From Microbacterium sp. APC 3901 (GTDB lineage: Bacteria > Actinomycetota > Actinomycetes > Actinomycetales > Microbacteriaceae), in assembly GCF_030407765.1 (NCBI RefSeq), contig NZ_JASDCU010000014.1, positions 40,814 to 104,813 of the forward strand: 64,000 nucleotides of DNA. The letters run 5' to 3'. Under the pieces are notes generated by a model. That model saw nothing but the letters and a program-made list of their open reading frames with translations, had not been told where the DNA came from and did no database searches. Positions 1-11,069 of the stretch are shown here, piece after piece. How positions within the stretch are numbered: position 1 is the stretch's first letter; each line of letters begins with the position of its first letter. The position numbers and the translations under genes were made by a program.

Positions 1-511
1 GCCAGCGCTCATCGTCATCGTCGTTCGCTCCGACCAGCCCCGAGTCCTTCAGCTGCTTCGCGACGAGCGGGAAGTCCTTCGGCGGGATCGACAGGTAGAA
101 CGCGTGATTGCCCATCGTGCCGCGTTCGACGTCGAGCTGGTCGACGGTCTCACGGAGCTTGCGGAACGACTCCGGGTTGTCGAACTCGCCCGAGACGAAT
201 CGGATGCCCTGGAGGAGCTGCGCCCAGGTCTCCTCGCGGAACGGCGTGCGAGCGTGCTGCTTGACCGCGTCGTACACGACCTGCGCGAAGTCCTGGTCCT
301 CCCAATCGCGTCGAGCGAAGCCGACGAGGGCGAATCCGGGTGGCAGGAGCCCGCGGTTGGCGAGGTCGTAGACAGCGGGCATGAGCTTCTTGCGTGACAG
401 GTCTCCGGTCACACCGAAGATCACGAGAGCACTGGGCCCCGCGATCCGGTTGAGGCGGCGATCATCGGGGTCACGCAGCGGGTTGTGCCCGCGCGAGATG
501 GGAACAGACAT
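1..511 (-). CDS. zwf: Glucose-6-phosphate dehydrogenase, N-terminal part (cut by window edge)
   Basis: Catalyses the NADP-dependent oxidation of glucose 6-phosphate, the entry step of the oxidative pentose phosphate pathway. About 170 residues are present. After a short polar start comes the dinucleotide-binding stretch ALVIFGVTGDLSRKKLMPA (the family GxxGDLxxRKL pattern), then LLPPGFALVGFARRDW and NHAFYLSIPPKDFP, all typical of G6PDH. The C-terminal two thirds lie beyond position 1. It is the last gene seen of the minus-strand tkt-tal-pgi-zwf operon, 22 bases after pgi. The ATG at 511 is the natural start because the family motif begins about 30 residues later. Confidence 0.95.
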   Translation of the reverse strand, partial: MSVPISRGHNPLRDPDDRRLNRIAGPSALVIFGVTGDLSRKKLMPAVYDLANRGLLPPGFALVGFARRDWEDQDFAQVVYDAVKQHARTPFREETWAQLLQGIRFVSGEFDNPESFRKLRETVDQLDVERGTMGNHAFYLSIPPKDFPLVAKQLKDSGLVGANDDDDERW

Positions 512-533
512 CAGTGGGGGATTCTCCTGGCTG

Positions 534-2141
534 TTACTTCTGTGCGGCTTCGAAGAGGGTGAGGACGTCAGCCGATGAATCGGTGATCGTCAGGGAGACG
601 ACCGGACGGCCGTGCTCGGCCAGGACGGCGGCATCGCCGGCCGCCTGCGCCTCGATGAGCTGGCCGAACGTGAACGGTCGCTCAGGGATCTCGAGATCGA
701 CGTCGGTGCGCTCCAGGATCTGCAGGAACACGCCCTGCGCAGGCCCGCCCTTGTGATACTGGCCGGTGGAGTGCAGGAACCGGGGTCCCCATCCGAACGT
801 GGTCGGCCGACCGGAGTCTGCGGCGACGAGCTCGCGGAGACCCTGCAGCTGCGGGACGTCGAGCCGGTTGACGTAGGCCTGGATCGACACGTAGCCGTCT
901 CCCGGCAGTGCGGCCCACAGCGCGTCGAGCACGCCCTCGACGGTTCCGGATGCCGCCAGAGCGGGGTCGGACACACGCACCTCGACGCCGTTCTCGACGA
1001 ATGCGGGAGCGGTCGGCGCAGGTCGGGCATCGAGCAGACCTCGCGCAGCGACCTTGGCAGACTCGACGTCCGGCTGATCGAAGGGGTTGATGCCGAGCAG
1101 GTATCCGGCGATCGCGGTCGCGTACTCCCAGACGATGAGCTGTGCACCCAGCGAACCGCTGACGAGGATCTCGCCTTCGTGTCGCTCGCGCAGGTGGAAC
1201 TCGTTGGCGTCGTCGACGAGCCGCACGATCTGCAGATCGGACGGCGTCGAGTCGAGCTCGGGCGATACGGGCAGCAGCACGACGGGCAGGATGCCGGTGC
1301 CGTCCTTGCCGGTGGACTCGGCGATGAGCTGCTCGATCCAGTCGGGCAGCCCGTTGATGTGCGTGCCGTCGGTGATCAGGCCCAGCTTGTCGCGGCGAGG
1401 CGACGTGGCGGAGATCGCCGCGGCCAGGCGCAGTGCGGGGTTGTCGGCGGAATCGATCGCGACCTCGAGGAGTGAGGCCTCTGCCTCGTCGAGCAGCTCA
1501 TCGATGTCAGCGCCGGCGAGGCCGGTCGGCACGAGCCCGAACGCAGTGAGCGCCGAGTATCGTCCGCCGACGTTGGGGTCGGCGTTGAACACGCGGTAGC
1601 CGGCCTCGCGAGCAGAGACGTCGAGGGGCGAGCCCGGGTCGGTGACCACGATGATGCGCTCGAGCGGATCGATGCCCACGTCGCGGAACGCGGCTTCGAA
1701 CGTGCGTCGCTGCGAGTCGGTCTCGACGGTCGAGCCCGACTTCGACGACACCACGAGCACTGTGCTCTGCAGGCCTTCGTCGAGCGCGGCGAGCACCTGT
1801 CCGGGAGCGGTGGAGTCGAGGATCGTCAGCGGAACGCCGGCGGTCTGCGCGATGACCTCGGGGGCGAGCGACGAGCCGCCCATGCCCGCGAGCACGACGC
1901 GCGTCACACCCTTCGCATGCAGATCGGCGCGCAGCGCGACGATCTCAGCGACCAGAGGGCGTGAGACGGATACCGCCTCGACCCAGCCGAGGCGGATCGA
2001 CGCCTCGGACTCGGCTGCCGGGCCCCACAGGGCCGCGTCGCCACCGGTCACTCGCGAGGCGACGAGGTCGTGGACGAGAGCGGGAACCGTCTCGTCGATC
2101 GCGACCCGAGCCGCGCCAGAGGCGTGGATCGCGAAAGTCAT
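534..2141 (-). CDS. pgi: Glucose-6-phosphate isomerase
   Basis: Interconverts glucose 6-phosphate and fructose 6-phosphate in the cytoplasm. About 535 residues. SIS-type sugar-phosphate-binding motifs are visible: [12 protein letters not shown] near residue 85 and [15 protein letters not shown] near 130. This is the longer actinobacterial form often encoded between tal and zwf. The frame stays open far upstream, but the real start is the ATG at 2141: it overlaps the tal stop codon (ATGA), and the upstream translation is arginine-rich low-complexity sequence antisense-like to tal. The gene is translationally coupled to tal. It links the pentose phosphate products to Zwf encoded next. Confidence 0.93.
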   Translation of the reverse strand: MTFAIHASGAARVAIDETVPALVHDLVASRVTGGDAALWGPAAESEASIRLGWVEAVSVSRPLVAEIVALRADLHAKGVTRVVLAGMGGSSLAPEVIAQTAGVPLTILDSTAPGQVLAALDEGLQSTVLVVSSKSGSTVETDSQRRTFEAAFRDVGIDPLERIIVVTDPGSPLDVSAREAGYRVFNADPNVGGRYSALTAFGLVPTGLAGADIDELLDEAEASLLEVAIDSADNPALRLAAAISATSPRRDKLGLITDGTHINGLPDWIEQLIAESTGKDGTGILPVVLLPVSPELDSTPSDLQIVRLVDDANEFHLRERHEGEILVSGSLGAQLIVWEYATAIAGYLLGINPFDQPDVESAKVAARGLLDARPAPTAPAFVENGVEVRVSDPALAASGTVEGVLDALWAALPGDGYVSIQAYVNRLDVPQLQGLRELVAADSGRPTTFGWGPRFLHSTGQYHKGGPAQGVFLQILERTDVDLEIPERPFTFGQLIEAQAAGDAAVLAEHGRPVVSLTITDSSADVLTLFEAAQK

Positions 2142-3250
2142 CGCTGCGCCTCGAGGCCCTCGGCCACCTGCGTCAGCAGATCGTGCCACGAGTCGATGAA
2201 CTTGGCGACGCCCTCGTCTTCGAGCACCTGCGTGACGTCGGTGAAGTCGATCCCGAGAGCGTCGAGGCCGGCGAACACCGCGCGAGCATCCTCGTAGCCG
2301 CCCGTGATGGTGTCCCCGGTGACGACGCCGTGGTCGAAGGTCGCCTCGAGCGTCTTCTCGGGCATCGTGTTGACGACGTCCTTCGCGACGAGCTCGGTGA
2401 CGTAGAGGGTGTCCGGCAGCGCCGGGTCCTTGACGCCGGTCGACGCCCACAGCGGGCGCTGCGCGTTCGCACCGGCCGCGATGAGGTCCTGAGCGCGCTT
2501 CTCGGCGAACTTCTGCTCGAAGAGCTCGTAGGCGAGACGCGCGTTCGCGAGTCCGGCCTTGCTCTTGAGCGCTTCGGCCTCGTCGGTGCCGATCGCCGAG
2601 AGACGCTTGTCGGTCTCGGTGTCGACGCGCGAGACGAAGAACGACGCGACCGAGTGGATGCTCGACAGGTCGACGTCGGCGCTGTGCGCGCGCTCGAGTC
2701 CGGTCAGATATGCGTCGATGACCTCGGCGTAGCGCTCCAGGCTGAAGATCAGGGTCACGTTGACGCTGATGCCTGCGGCGATCGCCTCGGTGATCGCGGG
2801 CAGGCCGGCCTTCGTCGCGGGGATCTTGACGAGCAGGTTCGGTCGGTCGACCTTGGCCCACAGCTTCTTGGCCTGGTCGACGGTGCCCTCGGTGTCGTGC
2901 GCGAGGTCGGGGGAGACCTCGATCGACACGCGGCCGTCGACGTGGCCCGACTTCTCCCATACGGGGCGGAAGATGTCGAGAGCGGCGGCGACGTCCTGCG
3001 TGGTCGCGGCGAAGACGGCCTCTTCGGCCGTGGCGCCCGATGCGGCGAGTTCGGTGACCTGCGCGTCGTACGACGTGTTGTTCTTGTCGGTGATCGCGTT
3101 GGCGAAGATCGTCGGGTTGGTCGTGACGCCGACGACGTTGCGGGTCTCGATCAGCTCGGCGAGGTTGCCGGAGGAGATGCGGGTGCGTGACAGGTCGTCG
3201 AGCCAGATGCTGACACCGGCTGCGGCGAGGTCTGCGGTGGGGGTGCTCAT
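2138..3250 (-). CDS. tal: Transaldolase
   Basis: Transfers a dihydroxyacetone unit between sugar phosphates in the non-oxidative pentose phosphate pathway. 370 residues, the usual size of the actinobacterial type. Visible landmarks are [12 protein letters not shown] near the start, the Schiff-base lysine region [16 protein letters not shown], and [15 protein letters not shown]. The ATG at 3250 overlaps the tkt stop (ATGA), and the gene ends in an ATGA overlap with pgi, so the three genes form one tightly coupled unit. Confidence 0.95.
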   Translation of the reverse strand: MSTPTADLAAAGVSIWLDDLSRTRISSGNLAELIETRNVVGVTTNPTIFANAITDKNNTSYDAQVTELAASGATAEEAVFAATTQDVAAALDIFRPVWEKSGHVDGRVSIEVSPDLAHDTEGTVDQAKKLWAKVDRPNLLVKIPATKAGLPAITEAIAAGISVNVTLIFSLERYAEVIDAYLTGLERAHSADVDLSSIHSVASFFVSRVDTETDKRLSAIGTDEAEALKSKAGLANARLAYELFEQKFAEKRAQDLIAAGANAQRPLWASTGVKDPALPDTLYVTELVAKDVVNTMPEKTLEATFDHGVVTGDTITGGYEDARAVFAGLDALGIDFTDVTQVLEDEGVAKFIDSWHDLLTQVAEGLEAQR

Positions 3251-5343
3251 GCGTTCTCCTTGATGGTCTCGCGTGCGGCCGCGATGACGGCCTCGGTGGT
3301 GATGCCGAACTTCTGGAACAGGGTCTTGTAGTCGGCGGAGGCGCCGAAGTGGTCGATGCCGACCGAACGGCCGCGGTCGCCCACGATGCCGCGCCAGCTG
3401 AGCACCGAACCGGCCTCGACCGAGACGCGGGCGGTGACGGCCTGGGGAAGGACCGACTCGCGGTAGGCCTCGTCCTGCTCGTCGAACCACTCGAGCGACG
3501 GAGCGGAGACGACGCGCACGTTCACGCCTTCTTCCGCGAGGGCTGCGCGTGCGTCGACCGCGAGCTGCACCTCGGAACCGGTCGCGATGATGATCACATC
3601 CGGCGTGCCGTTCGGAGCCTCGGCGAGCACGTACGCGCCCTTCGCGACGCCGTCGGTCGAGGCGAAGACATCGCCCTCAGCCGAGCCCTGTCCGCGCTCG
3701 AACACCGGGATGTTCTGACGCGTCAGGGCGATACCGGCGGGACCCTCGTGACGGCGGAGGATCTCGAGCCAGGCGGCCGAGGTCTCGTTGGCGTCAGCGG
3801 GGCGCACCAGGGTGAAGTTCGGGATGGCGCGCAATGTGGCGATCTGCTCGACCGGCTGATGGGTCGGACCGTCTTCGCCGAGGGCCACCGAGTCGTGCGT
3901 CCAGACGAAGATGCTGGGCACGTTCATCAGCGCGGCCAGACGCACCGGCGGGCGCATGTAGTCGCTGAAGATGAGGAACGTGCCGCCGAAGGCACGAGTC
4001 GGCCCGTGCAGCACGATGCCGTTGATGATCGCGCCCATGGCGTGCTCGCGGATGCCGAAGTGCAGCACACGGCCGTAGGGGTCACCCGACCACTCGTGGG
4101 TCGACCACTCTGCGGGGATGAAGGACTTCGAATCCTTGATCGTGGTGAGGTTCGATTCGGCGAGGTCGGCGGATCCGCCCCAGAGCTCGGGAAGCTCGGC
4201 AGCGAGAGCGTTGATGACCTGGCCGGACGCCGCACGGGTCGATACATCCTTTCCGCTCTCGAAGACGGGGAGAGCGGAGGTGATGTCCGCGGGCAGTTCC
4301 TGGGCCTCGAGGCGATCGAGGAGGGCCTTGCGCTCGGGGTTGGCCGCGGCCCATGCGTCGAACGACTCCTGCCACGCGGAACGCGCCTCGGCGGCGCGCT
4401 CGGCGAGACCACGGGTGTGGGCGATCACATCGTCGGCGATCGCGAAGTGCTCGTCGGCGTCGAATCCGAGGACCTTCTTGGTCGCGGCGAGCTCGTCGCC
4501 GCCCAGGGCGGATCCGTGGATCTTGCCGGAGTTCTGCTTGCCGGGCGACGGCCAGCCGATGATCGTCTTCAGGATGATGAGCGACGGCTTCGAGGTCTCG
4601 CCCTGGGCGGCCTCGATCGCGGCGTGCAGCTCGGCGACGTCTTCGACGTACTCGCCCGTCTTCTTCCAGTCGACGGTCTGCACCTGCCAGCCATAGGCCT
4701 CGTAGCGCTTCGCGACGTCTTCGGTGAAGGCGACGTTGGTGTCGTCCTCGATGGAGATCTGGTTGGAGTCGTAGATCGCGATGAGGTTGCCGAGCTCCTG
4801 GTGGCCGGCGAGCGAGGAGGCCTCGCTGGTCACGCCCTCCTGGAGGTCGCCGTCGCCCGCGATCACGTAGACGAAGTGGTCGAACGGGCTGGTGCCGGCC
4901 TCTGCCTCGGGGTCGAAGAGACCGCGCTCGTAGCGAGCGGCGTAGGCGAAGCCCACCGCGGAGGCGAGTCCCTGGCCGAGCGGGCCGGTGGTGATCTCGA
5001 CGCCCTTGGTGTGGCCGTACTCAGGGTGGCCGGGGGTGAGCGAGCCCCAGGTGCGGAGCGCCTTGAGATCGTCGAGCTCGAGGCCGAAGCCGCCCAGGTA
5101 CAGCTGCACGTACTGGGTGAGCGAGGAGTGTCCGACCGAGAGGATGAAACGGTCGCGACCGAGCCAGTCGGTGTCGGTCGGGTCGTGACGCAGCACCCGC
5201 TGGTAGAGGAGATACGCGGCCGGAGCCAGGCTCATCGCGGTGCCGGGGTGGCCGTTGCCGACCTTCTCCACGGCATCCGCAGCCAGTAGACGCGCGGTGT
5301 CCACCGCGCGTCGGTCGATCTCATCCCACTGCAATTCCGACAC
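3247..5343 (-). CDS. tkt: Transketolase
   Basis: Thiamine-diphosphate enzyme moving two-carbon units between sugar phosphates. About 698 residues, normal for the family. The N-terminal substrate-binding motif [15 protein letters not shown], the TPP-binding stretch starting GDGDLQEGV and ending at DSNQISI, and the pyrimidine-domain motif [13 protein letters not shown] are all present. I chose the GTG at 5343 (start of [20 protein letters not shown]) because homologues begin there; an ATG at 5361 would add six residues. It is the first gene of the operon, and its promoter must lie in the 5344-5712 divergent region. Confidence 0.94.
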   Translation of the reverse strand: MSELQWDEIDRRAVDTARLLAADAVEKVGNGHPGTAMSLAPAAYLLYQRVLRHDPTDTDWLGRDRFILSVGHSSLTQYVQLYLGGFGLELDDLKALRTWGSLTPGHPEYGHTKGVEITTGPLGQGLASAVGFAYAARYERGLFDPEAEAGTSPFDHFVYVIAGDGDLQEGVTSEASSLAGHQELGNLIAIYDSNQISIEDDTNVAFTEDVAKRYEAYGWQVQTVDWKKTGEYVEDVAELHAAIEAAQGETSKPSLIILKTIIGWPSPGKQNSGKIHGSALGGDELAATKKVLGFDADEHFAIADDVIAHTRGLAERAAEARSAWQESFDAWAAANPERKALLDRLEAQELPADITSALPVFESGKDVSTRAASGQVINALAAELPELWGGSADLAESNLTTIKDSKSFIPAEWSTHEWSGDPYGRVLHFGIREHAMGAIINGIVLHGPTRAFGGTFLIFSDYMRPPVRLAALMNVPSIFVWTHDSVALGEDGPTHQPVEQIATLRAIPNFTLVRPADANETSAAWLEILRRHEGPAGIALTRQNIPVFERGQGSAEGDVFASTDGVAKGAYVLAEAPNGTPDVIIIATGSEVQLAVDARAALAEEGVNVRVVSAPSLEWFDEQDEAYRESVLPQAVTARVSVEAGSVLSWRGIVGDRGRSVGIDHFGASADYKTLFQKFGITTEAVIAAARETIKENA

Positions 5344-5712
5344 TGTGAAGCCCTTCTGCAACTGTTCGAGAGCGCCCGAATTGCACGATCGCAGTCCGCA
5401 ACGCAGAGGAAGGGTTTGTGATGTGCGCTGGGCGCGCGAGTCATTTCAGCATAGCGCCGAGGTCTGACCCATTACCCCCCTTTACAACGCTCCACGCTTC
5501 CAGTAATTCCATGGATCTCTCGCGGATTCCGCACCTCGGTGGGACCGCGGATCATCGTTCGTGGAACGCGATTCCGTGACGCCCGGGCGAGGCGTATGCA
5601 GGTCATGAAAGCGGGCTCAAGACCCGAGCGCGGGCGAGCCGCTCGCCTCGCGTGCCCTAGACTGGGAAACGCTGTCGTGACGCGTGTGGAGGAGGCGATC
5701 GAGATCTCGACG
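5344..5712. other. Divergent intergenic region between tkt and ctaB
   Basis: A 369-base stretch with no convincing gene. It must hold the minus-strand promoter of the tkt operon and the plus-strand promoter of ctaB. For ctaB a -10-like TAGACT is at 5658-5663, without a clear -35. For tkt a possible -10 TATGCT lies on the minus strand at 5453-5448, also without a good -35. No strong inverted repeat was found. A GGAGGAGG stretch at 5688-5695 is too far (about 17 bases) from the ctaB ATG to be an ideal ribosome-binding site. Confidence 0.6.
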
Positions 5713-6618
5713 ATGTCTGATCAGACCGTTGTGAAGAAGTCCATCGGTCGCACCGTGAAGGCGTATGTCGCCCTCACCAAACCGCGCGTCCTCGAACTGC
5801 TGCTGGTGTCGACCGTCCCGGTGATGTTCCTCGCACAGGGCGGTCTGCCCGACCTGTGGCTGGTGCTGGCCACCGTGATCGGAGGATCGTTGAGCGCGGG
5901 CTCCGCCGCGGCATTCAACATGTATCTCGACCGCGATATCGACGCGCACATGCATCGCACCGAGAACCGTCCGCTCGTGACAGGTGAGATCACCCCGAGG
6001 GGCGCTCTGATCTTCTCGTGGACCCTGGCCGTGGTCTCGACCGTATGGCTGTGGTTCACGACGAACTGGCTGGCGGCGACCCTGTCGGCCACCGCGATCT
6101 TCTTCTACGTCGTGATCTACACGATGATCCTCAAGCGTCGTACCGAACAGAACATCATCTGGGGCGGCATCGCCGGATGCTTCCCCGTGCTCATCGGCTG
6201 GGCCGCGGTCACAGAGTCGCTCGACTGGCCGGCGTTCATCCTCTTCGCGCTCATCTTCCTGTGGACGCCGCCCCACTACTGGCCGCTGTCGATGAAGTAC
6301 AAGGACGACTACGAAGACGTCGACGTGCCCATGCTCGGTGTCACCCGCAACGCCTCGCAGGTCGGACTCCAGGTCATTCTGTATGCCTGGGCCACCGTCG
6401 CCTGCTCGCTGCTGCTGATCCCGATCGCGAACATGGGCCTCGTCTACGGCGTCTCCGCCGCCGTGTTCGGCGGCTGGTTCATCTACGAGTCGCACCGTCT
6501 GTACAACCAGGCGGTGCGAGGTAACGAGGCGCGGCCGATGCGAGTCTTCCACGCCTCGATCACCTACTTGACGCTGATCTTCGTGGCCGTCGCGGTCGAC
6601 CCGCTGCTGCCGTTCTGA
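5713..6618 (+). CDS. ctaB: Protohaem IX farnesyltransferase (haem O synthase)
   Basis: UbiA-family membrane enzyme that adds a farnesyl tail to haem B, giving haem O for cytochrome oxidase. About 301 residues with eight or nine hydrophobic segments. The prenyl-diphosphate/Mg motif [20 protein letters not shown] and [21 protein letters not shown] are diagnostic. The ATG at 5713 gives the usual N-terminus ([25 protein letters not shown]). A GTG at 5677, just after the -10-like TAGACT, would add 12 residues and could be read from a leaderless transcript. It acts with CtaA (7108-8211) and SURF1 (24217-25029). Confidence 0.95.
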   Translation: MSDQTVVKKSIGRTVKAYVALTKPRVLELLLVSTVPVMFLAQGGLPDLWLVLATVIGGSLSAGSAAAFNMYLDRDIDAHMHRTENRPLVTGEITPRGALIFSWTLAVVSTVWLWFTTNWLAATLSATAIFFYVVIYTMILKRRTEQNIIWGGIAGCFPVLIGWAAVTESLDWPAFILFALIFLWTPPHYWPLSMKYKDDYEDVDVPMLGVTRNASQVGLQVILYAWATVACSLLLIPIANMGLVYGVSAAVFGGWFIYESHRLYNQAVRGNEARPMRVFHASITYLTLIFVAVAVDPLLPF

Positions 6619-7007
6619 GCCTCGTCGTCTTCAGCGATCTGCTCGGCCTGCACGTCGGTCGCGTCGTTCTCGACCGTCGTGGACTCATTGTGATCGACGG
6701 TGTCTGATCCGGCGTTCCATTCGATCGGCTCGACGACCACGGGGGCGGGGGAGGGCAGAAGCGCCTGCACCGCGCTCAGCGCCACCGCGACGAGGATTCC
6801 GATGACGCCTGCGCCCAGCAGTGCGGCGCCGACGACGACGAGTGACTGCCCGACGTAGACCTCGATGCCGGTGGCGGTGCCGTCGAGCAGAGTGCTCGTC
6901 ATGGTGCCGATCTGACCGGCGATGAGCCACCCGCCGACGCCCGCGGAGGCGAGCGAGAGCACGAGGAGGAGCCAGAAGCCGATGCTGCGTGTCAGTGACT
7001 TGTTCAT
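6564..7007 (-). CDS. Small two-helix membrane protein with acidic tail, unknown function
   Basis: I do not recognise a named family. About 147 residues with two strong hydrophobic segments ([20 protein letters not shown] and, near residue 60, [26 protein letters not shown]). A hydrophilic C-terminus rich in Glu, Asp, Ser and Thr follows. Start ATG 7007 chosen; a GTG at 7016 would add three residues. Its 3' end overlaps the convergent ctaB gene by 55 bases. Position between ctaB and ctaA hints at a membrane or respiratory context, but that is only association. Confidence 0.7.
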   Translation of the reverse strand: MNKSLTRSIGFWLLLVLSLASAGVGGWLIAGQIGTMTSTLLDGTATGIEVYVGQSLVVVGAALLGAGVIGILVAVALSAVQALLPSPAPVVVEPIEWNAGSDTVDHNESTTVENDATDVQAEQIAEDDEAQNGSSGSTATATKISVK

Positions 7008-7107
7008 GTCGGCCACGTTGCACGACGAACTGATGAGCCTCTGATGCCGCAGCTATGCGTTCACTGTGCCGAGGCTCCGGAGCGCGCCGACCGATCGGCG
7101 TCCTCCG

Positions 7108-8211
7108 TCACTCCTGGGGCGCGACCGGCTTCTTGAGGTGCAGCACGACGACCGTGTACGCCGCGGCCGAGAGCGACGCGAGCACCATGTGGATGCCGAC
7201 GAGCAGGGGCGGGAGGCCCTCACGTGCCTGCCAGATGCCGACACCGACCTGCACGAGGATCGCGATCACGAGCACGAGCAGCCACTTGCGGGGCTCGAGG
7301 CGCAGCACCCACGCGGAGATCGTGAGCGTGGCGACGAGCGCGGCGAGGATGTATCCGGGCCAGGCGTGCACGTGTGCCAGCACGGTGGCGTCGAACCCGT
7401 GACGCAGCACGTCGGCATCACCCGAATGCGGGCCTGAACCGGTGGTGAGCACACCGAAGACGATCGTGACGGCGAGAGCCAGGCCGGTGACGTGGCTCAG
7501 GATCGCGAACCACTTCGGGACCGCGCGCTCCCTCGGGCCCGGCTGCCCGTGCAGACGCACCAGGAACGCCGCGGTGACGCACACCAGCAGGAGGGAGGAC
7601 ACGTAGTGGAACCCGACGATGAAGGGGTTCAGACCGGTGAGCACGGTGATGCCGCCGACGAGGGCCTGCGCGACCACTCCGAGCAGGACGATCCAGGCGA
7701 GGACGACGAGATCTCGTCGCTCGGTCGTCAACCGGACCGATCGCACCATCGCTGCGACCACGGCGATCAGCAGGGCGCCCATGGCGAACGGCGTCGCGGG
7801 AAGCGAGAACAGCGACACCATCACGAAGGTGATGACGGCCGCGACGATGCCGGCAGCCGCGAAACGCAGGGCGGAGAAGACCAGAAAACGGCCGCCGACG
7901 CGCGCCAGCACGAGCAGCAGCACGGCGAGAGCGATGATGCCGACGACACCCGTCATGACGCGGTTGCCGAACTCGATGATGCCGTGGATTCCCTGGTCGG
8001 CATAGATCGGCACGAGTGACTCGGGGGTGCAGAGCGGCCACTCCGAGCATCCGAGGCCGGATCCGGTGAGGCGTACTGCGCCTCCGGTGCCGATGATGAT
8101 CGTCTGAGCCAGGAAAGACAGCCAGGCGAACACGCGGAGCGCTCGTCCCCAGAGGATCGCAGGCGTCGATGTCGGAGCGATCGCGGGGGAGGAGATCGTG
8201 GGCTGGGGCAT
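7108..8211 (-). CDS. ctaA: Haem A synthase (COX15/CtaA family)
   Basis: Oxidises the haem O methyl group to a formyl group, giving haem A for aa3-type cytochrome oxidase. 367 residues with about eight membrane segments. Characteristic pieces are GTGGAVRLTGSGLGCSEWPLC near residue 42 (conserved GCxxWPxC), IIEFGNRVMTG with an axial His-region glutamate, FHYVSSLLLVC and AHVHAWPGYILAALV. It is transcribed divergently from the suf operon. Its partner CtaB is encoded about 0.5 kb away on the opposite strand. Confidence 0.94.
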   Translation of the reverse strand: MPQPTISSPAIAPTSTPAILWGRALRVFAWLSFLAQTIIIGTGGAVRLTGSGLGCSEWPLCTPESLVPIYADQGIHGIIEFGNRVMTGVVGIIALAVLLLVLARVGGRFLVFSALRFAAAGIVAAVITFVMVSLFSLPATPFAMGALLIAVVAAMVRSVRLTTERRDLVVLAWIVLLGVVAQALVGGITVLTGLNPFIVGFHYVSSLLLVCVTAAFLVRLHGQPGPRERAVPKWFAILSHVTGLALAVTIVFGVLTTGSGPHSGDADVLRHGFDATVLAHVHAWPGYILAALVATLTISAWVLRLEPRKWLLVLVIAILVQVGVGIWQAREGLPPLLVGIHMVLASLSAAAYTVVVLHLKKPVAPQE

Positions 8212-8268
8212 AAGTCTTCTCCGAACCGCCCGGACACGGCGAGCGGCCCTGTCTTCAGGCGGAACCTG

Positions 8269-8318
8269 TAGAATCGGATTGTTGTGATGAGCGCTTACCG
8301 CGCTGAAGCATCACCAAC
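8269..8318 (+). promoter_or_regulatory. suf operon promoter -10 and leader hairpin
   Basis: A -10-like TAGAAT (8269-8274) is followed from 8281 by a long imperfect hairpin. GTTG, TGATG and AGCGC on the left pair with GCGCT, CATCA and CAAC on the right, ending at 8318, with a GAAG bulge and a one-base bulge. If transcription begins near 8281 the hairpin is the very 5' end of a roughly 160-base suf leader. No recognised riboswitch family matches. No SufR-type regulator gene precedes sufB here. Confidence 0.45.
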
Positions 8319-8444
8319 AGTTTAGGCGCGATGGATGCGCCGGTGATGAGGGCCCACCAACGGCACCCGCTCCCGCAGACTCGACGGGGATCAGGTGTGT
8401 CGGGGCGGATGACACCGTTTTGGGACCTGTGAGGAGAGTGTGTG

Positions 8445-9863
8445 ATGTCGGATGTACTGATCGACCGCCCGGAGCTTGACGGCCTGGGGGTGTACGAATT
8501 CGGATGGCATGACGAAGATGCTGCCGGGGCGATCGCCAAGCGTGGAATCTCCGAAGAGGTGGTACGCGGGATCTCGGCGCTCAAGCACGAACCCGAATGG
8601 ATGCTGAAGACCCGTCTCAAGGGTTACCAGCTCTTCGGACGCAAGCCGATGCCGACGTGGGGTGCAGACCTCAGCGAGATCGACTTCGACAACATCAAAT
8701 ACTTCGTGCGCTCCACGGAGAAGCAGGCTCAGTCCTGGGAAGACCTCCCCGCGGAGATCCGCGAGACCTACGAACGCCTCGGCATCCCCGAGGCGGAGCG
8801 CCAGCGCCTCGTCGCGGGTGTCGCCGCTCAGTACGAGTCCGAGGTCGTCTACCACCAGATCCGCGAGGACCTGGAGGAGCAGGGCGTCATCTTCATGGAC
8901 ACCGACACCGCCCTGCGTGAGCACCCCGAGTTCTTCGAGGAGTACTTCGGCTCGGTGATCCCGGCGGGCGACAACAAGTTCGCCGCGCTGAACACCGCCG
9001 TCTGGTCCGGCGGCTCGTTCGTCTACGTCCCCAAGGGCGTGCACGTCGAGATCCCGCTGCAGGCCTACTTCCGCATCAACACCGAGAACATGGGCCAGTT
9101 CGAGCGGACCCTGATCATCGCCGATGAAGACAGCTACGTCCACTACATCGAGGGCTGCACGGCTCCGATCTACAAGTCGGACTCGCTGCACTCGGCCGTG
9201 GTCGAGATCATCGTGAAGAAGAACGCCCGCGTTCGGTACACGACGATCCAGAACTGGTCGAACAACGTCTACAACCTCGTCACCAAGCGTGCGGTCGCGC
9301 ACGAGGGCGCGACGATGGAGTGGGTCGACGGCAACATCGGCTCCAAGGTGACGATGAAGTACCCGTCGATCTACCTGATGGGCGAGCATGCCAAGGGTGA
9401 GACGCTCTCGGTCGCCTTCGCGGGCCCCGGCCAGCACCAGGACGCCGGCGCGAAGATGATCCACATGGCGCCGTACACCCAGTCGTCGATCGTCTCGAAG
9501 TCGATCGCCCGTGGTGGTGGTCGTGCCGGGTACCGCGGTGAGGTCCGGGTGGACGCCAATGCGCACCACTCGGCGAACACCGTGCGCTGCGACGCTCTTC
9601 TGGTCGACACGAAGTCGCGCTCCGACACATATCCGGCGATCGACATCCGCGTCGACGACGTGCAGCTCGGCCACGAGGCGACTGTCTCGAAGGTCAGCGA
9701 GGAGCAGCTCTTCTACCTGCAGTCTCGCGGCATGCCCGAGGACGAGGCGATGGCGATGATCGTGCGCGGCTTCATCGAGCCGATCGCGCGGGAACTGCCC
9801 ATGGAGTACGCGATGGAACTGAACAAGCTCATCGAAATGGGCATGGAAGGATCGGTCGGCTAA
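8445..9863 (+). CDS. sufB: Fe-S cluster assembly scaffold protein SufB
   Basis: Core scaffold of the SUF iron-sulfur assembly machine, acting with SufC and SufD. 472 residues, the family length. Recognisable stretches are [66 protein letters not shown] and the C-terminal NTVRCDALL and [19 protein letters not shown]. The ATG at 8445 is placed eight bases after GAGGAGAG; the preceding in-frame GTG would add one residue. First gene of an eight-base-or-less spaced operon. Confidence 0.97.
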   Translation: MSDVLIDRPELDGLGVYEFGWHDEDAAGAIAKRGISEEVVRGISALKHEPEWMLKTRLKGYQLFGRKPMPTWGADLSEIDFDNIKYFVRSTEKQAQSWEDLPAEIRETYERLGIPEAERQRLVAGVAAQYESEVVYHQIREDLEEQGVIFMDTDTALREHPEFFEEYFGSVIPAGDNKFAALNTAVWSGGSFVYVPKGVHVEIPLQAYFRINTENMGQFERTLIIADEDSYVHYIEGCTAPIYKSDSLHSAVVEIIVKKNARVRYTTIQNWSNNVYNLVTKRAVAHEGATMEWVDGNIGSKVTMKYPSIYLMGEHAKGETLSVAFAGPGQHQDAGAKMIHMAPYTQSSIVSKSIARGGGRAGYRGEVRVDANAHHSANTVRCDALLVDTKSRSDTYPAIDIRVDDVQLGHEATVSKVSEEQLFYLQSRGMPEDEAMAMIVRGFIEPIARELPMEYAMELNKLIEMGMEGSVG

Positions 9864-11069
9864 ATGGCGGCCTCGACGACAGCGCCCAGCGAGGCGCAGC
9901 ACACGAACGCGCACATCGACCCCGCAGCACAGGTCTCGGAAGCCGGATTCGTCCCGGTGCAGACCCGCTCGGAGCGCCCCCACTCGTTCGACCCCGACGA
10001 CTTCGGTGCTCCCACCGGGCGCGAGGTCAACTGGAAGCACACCCCGGTCGCCAAGCTCTCGCCTCTCTTCGAGGTCGCCGGCTCGGGCGACGGCGTGAGC
10101 TACTCGTTCGGCTCGGGAGAGCAGTACGTGTCGGCGCCGCTGGCCGCGGGCGATGCGCCGCGCGGAGAGGTCTTCCTCGCGGAGGACATCACCGCCGCGA
10201 TCGCATGGCAGGGCGCGTCTGAGGCGCTGCACATCCGCATCCCACGTGAAGAAGAGGTCTCTGAGCCCGTCTTCATCGCGATCGACGGACTCGGCGCAGA
10301 ACGTCGCGCCGACGCGCACATCGTGATCGAGGCGCTCGAGCACAGCTCCGCCACCGTCGTGCTCCAGCACACGGGCGCTGCGCAGTATTCGCAGAACGTC
10401 GAGATCATCGTGCGCGACGGAGCGAAGCTCACCGTGATCAGCCTGCAGCAGTGGCAGGACGAGGCCGTGCACACGTCTGCGCACCAGGCCAGGGTCGACG
10501 CGGATGCCACGCTCAAGCACTTCGTCATCAGCTTCGGCGGCGGCGTCGTACGTGTGAACCCCAGCGTGGAGCTCGCCGGCGCAGGCTCGGAGGGCTACCT
10601 CTACGGCCTGTCCTACGCGGACGCGGGGCAGCACCTCGAGAGCCAGGTCTTCCTGCACCACAAGGGGCCCCACACCAAGGGCGACGTGCTCTACAAGGGT
10701 GCTCTCCAGGGCCAGGGCGCGCACAGCGTCTGGATCGGCGACGTGCTGATCGGCGCCGACGCGAACGGCACCGATTCGTACGAGGCCAACCGCAACCTGG
10801 TGCTCACCGAAGGCGCTCGCGCCGACTCGATCCCGAATCTCGAGATCGAGACCGGCGACATCCTCGGAGCGGGCCACGCCAGCGCCACCGGTCGTTTCGA
10901 CGACGAGCAGCTGTTCTACCTGCAGGCCCGAGGCATCAGCGAAGAGGAAGCCCGCCGTCTCGTCGTGCTCGGATTCCTCACCGACATCGTCCAGCGTCTG
11001 GGGATCCCCGCGCTGGAGGCCGAGCTTCTCGCCGCGATCGAGACGGAGCTCGCCGAGGTGAACGCATGA
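9864..11069 (+). CDS. sufD: Fe-S cluster assembly protein SufD
   Basis: SufB paralogue forming the SufBC2D scaffold. 401 residues. The beta-helix core and the C-terminal motif GASATGRFDDEQLFYLQARGISEEEARRLVVLGF-type sequence (near residues 330-365) match SufD. The N-terminus (about residues 1-50) contains the W-K-xTP region REVNWKHTPVAKL. It starts immediately after the sufB stop and overlaps the next gene by ATGA, so SufB and SufD are probably made in step. Confidence 0.96.
   Translation: MAASTTAPSEAQHTNAHIDPAAQVSEAGFVPVQTRSERPHSFDPDDFGAPTGREVNWKHTPVAKLSPLFEVAGSGDGVSYSFGSGEQYVSAPLAAGDAPRGEVFLAEDITAAIAWQGASEALHIRIPREEEVSEPVFIAIDGLGAERRADAHIVIEALEHSSATVVLQHTGAAQYSQNVEIIVRDGAKLTVISLQQWQDEAVHTSAHQARVDADATLKHFVISFGGGVVRVNPSVELAGAGSEGYLYGLSYADAGQHLESQVFLHHKGPHTKGDVLYKGALQGQGAHSVWIGDVLIGADANGTDSYEANRNLVLTEGARADSIPNLEIETGDILGAGHASATGRFDDEQLFYLQARGISEEEARRLVVLGFLTDIVQRLGIPALEAELLAAIETELAEVNA

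Noticed and set aside
2142..2960. Upstream extension of pgi
   Set aside because: Runs through tal in another frame; Arg-rich low complexity; the ATGA-coupled start at 2141 fits homologues.
3349..5289. 646-residue plus-strand frame opposite tkt
   Set aside because: Antisense to a clear transketolase; Arg/Gly/Val/Leu-rich composition expected from the reverse of GC-rich codons, no motifs.
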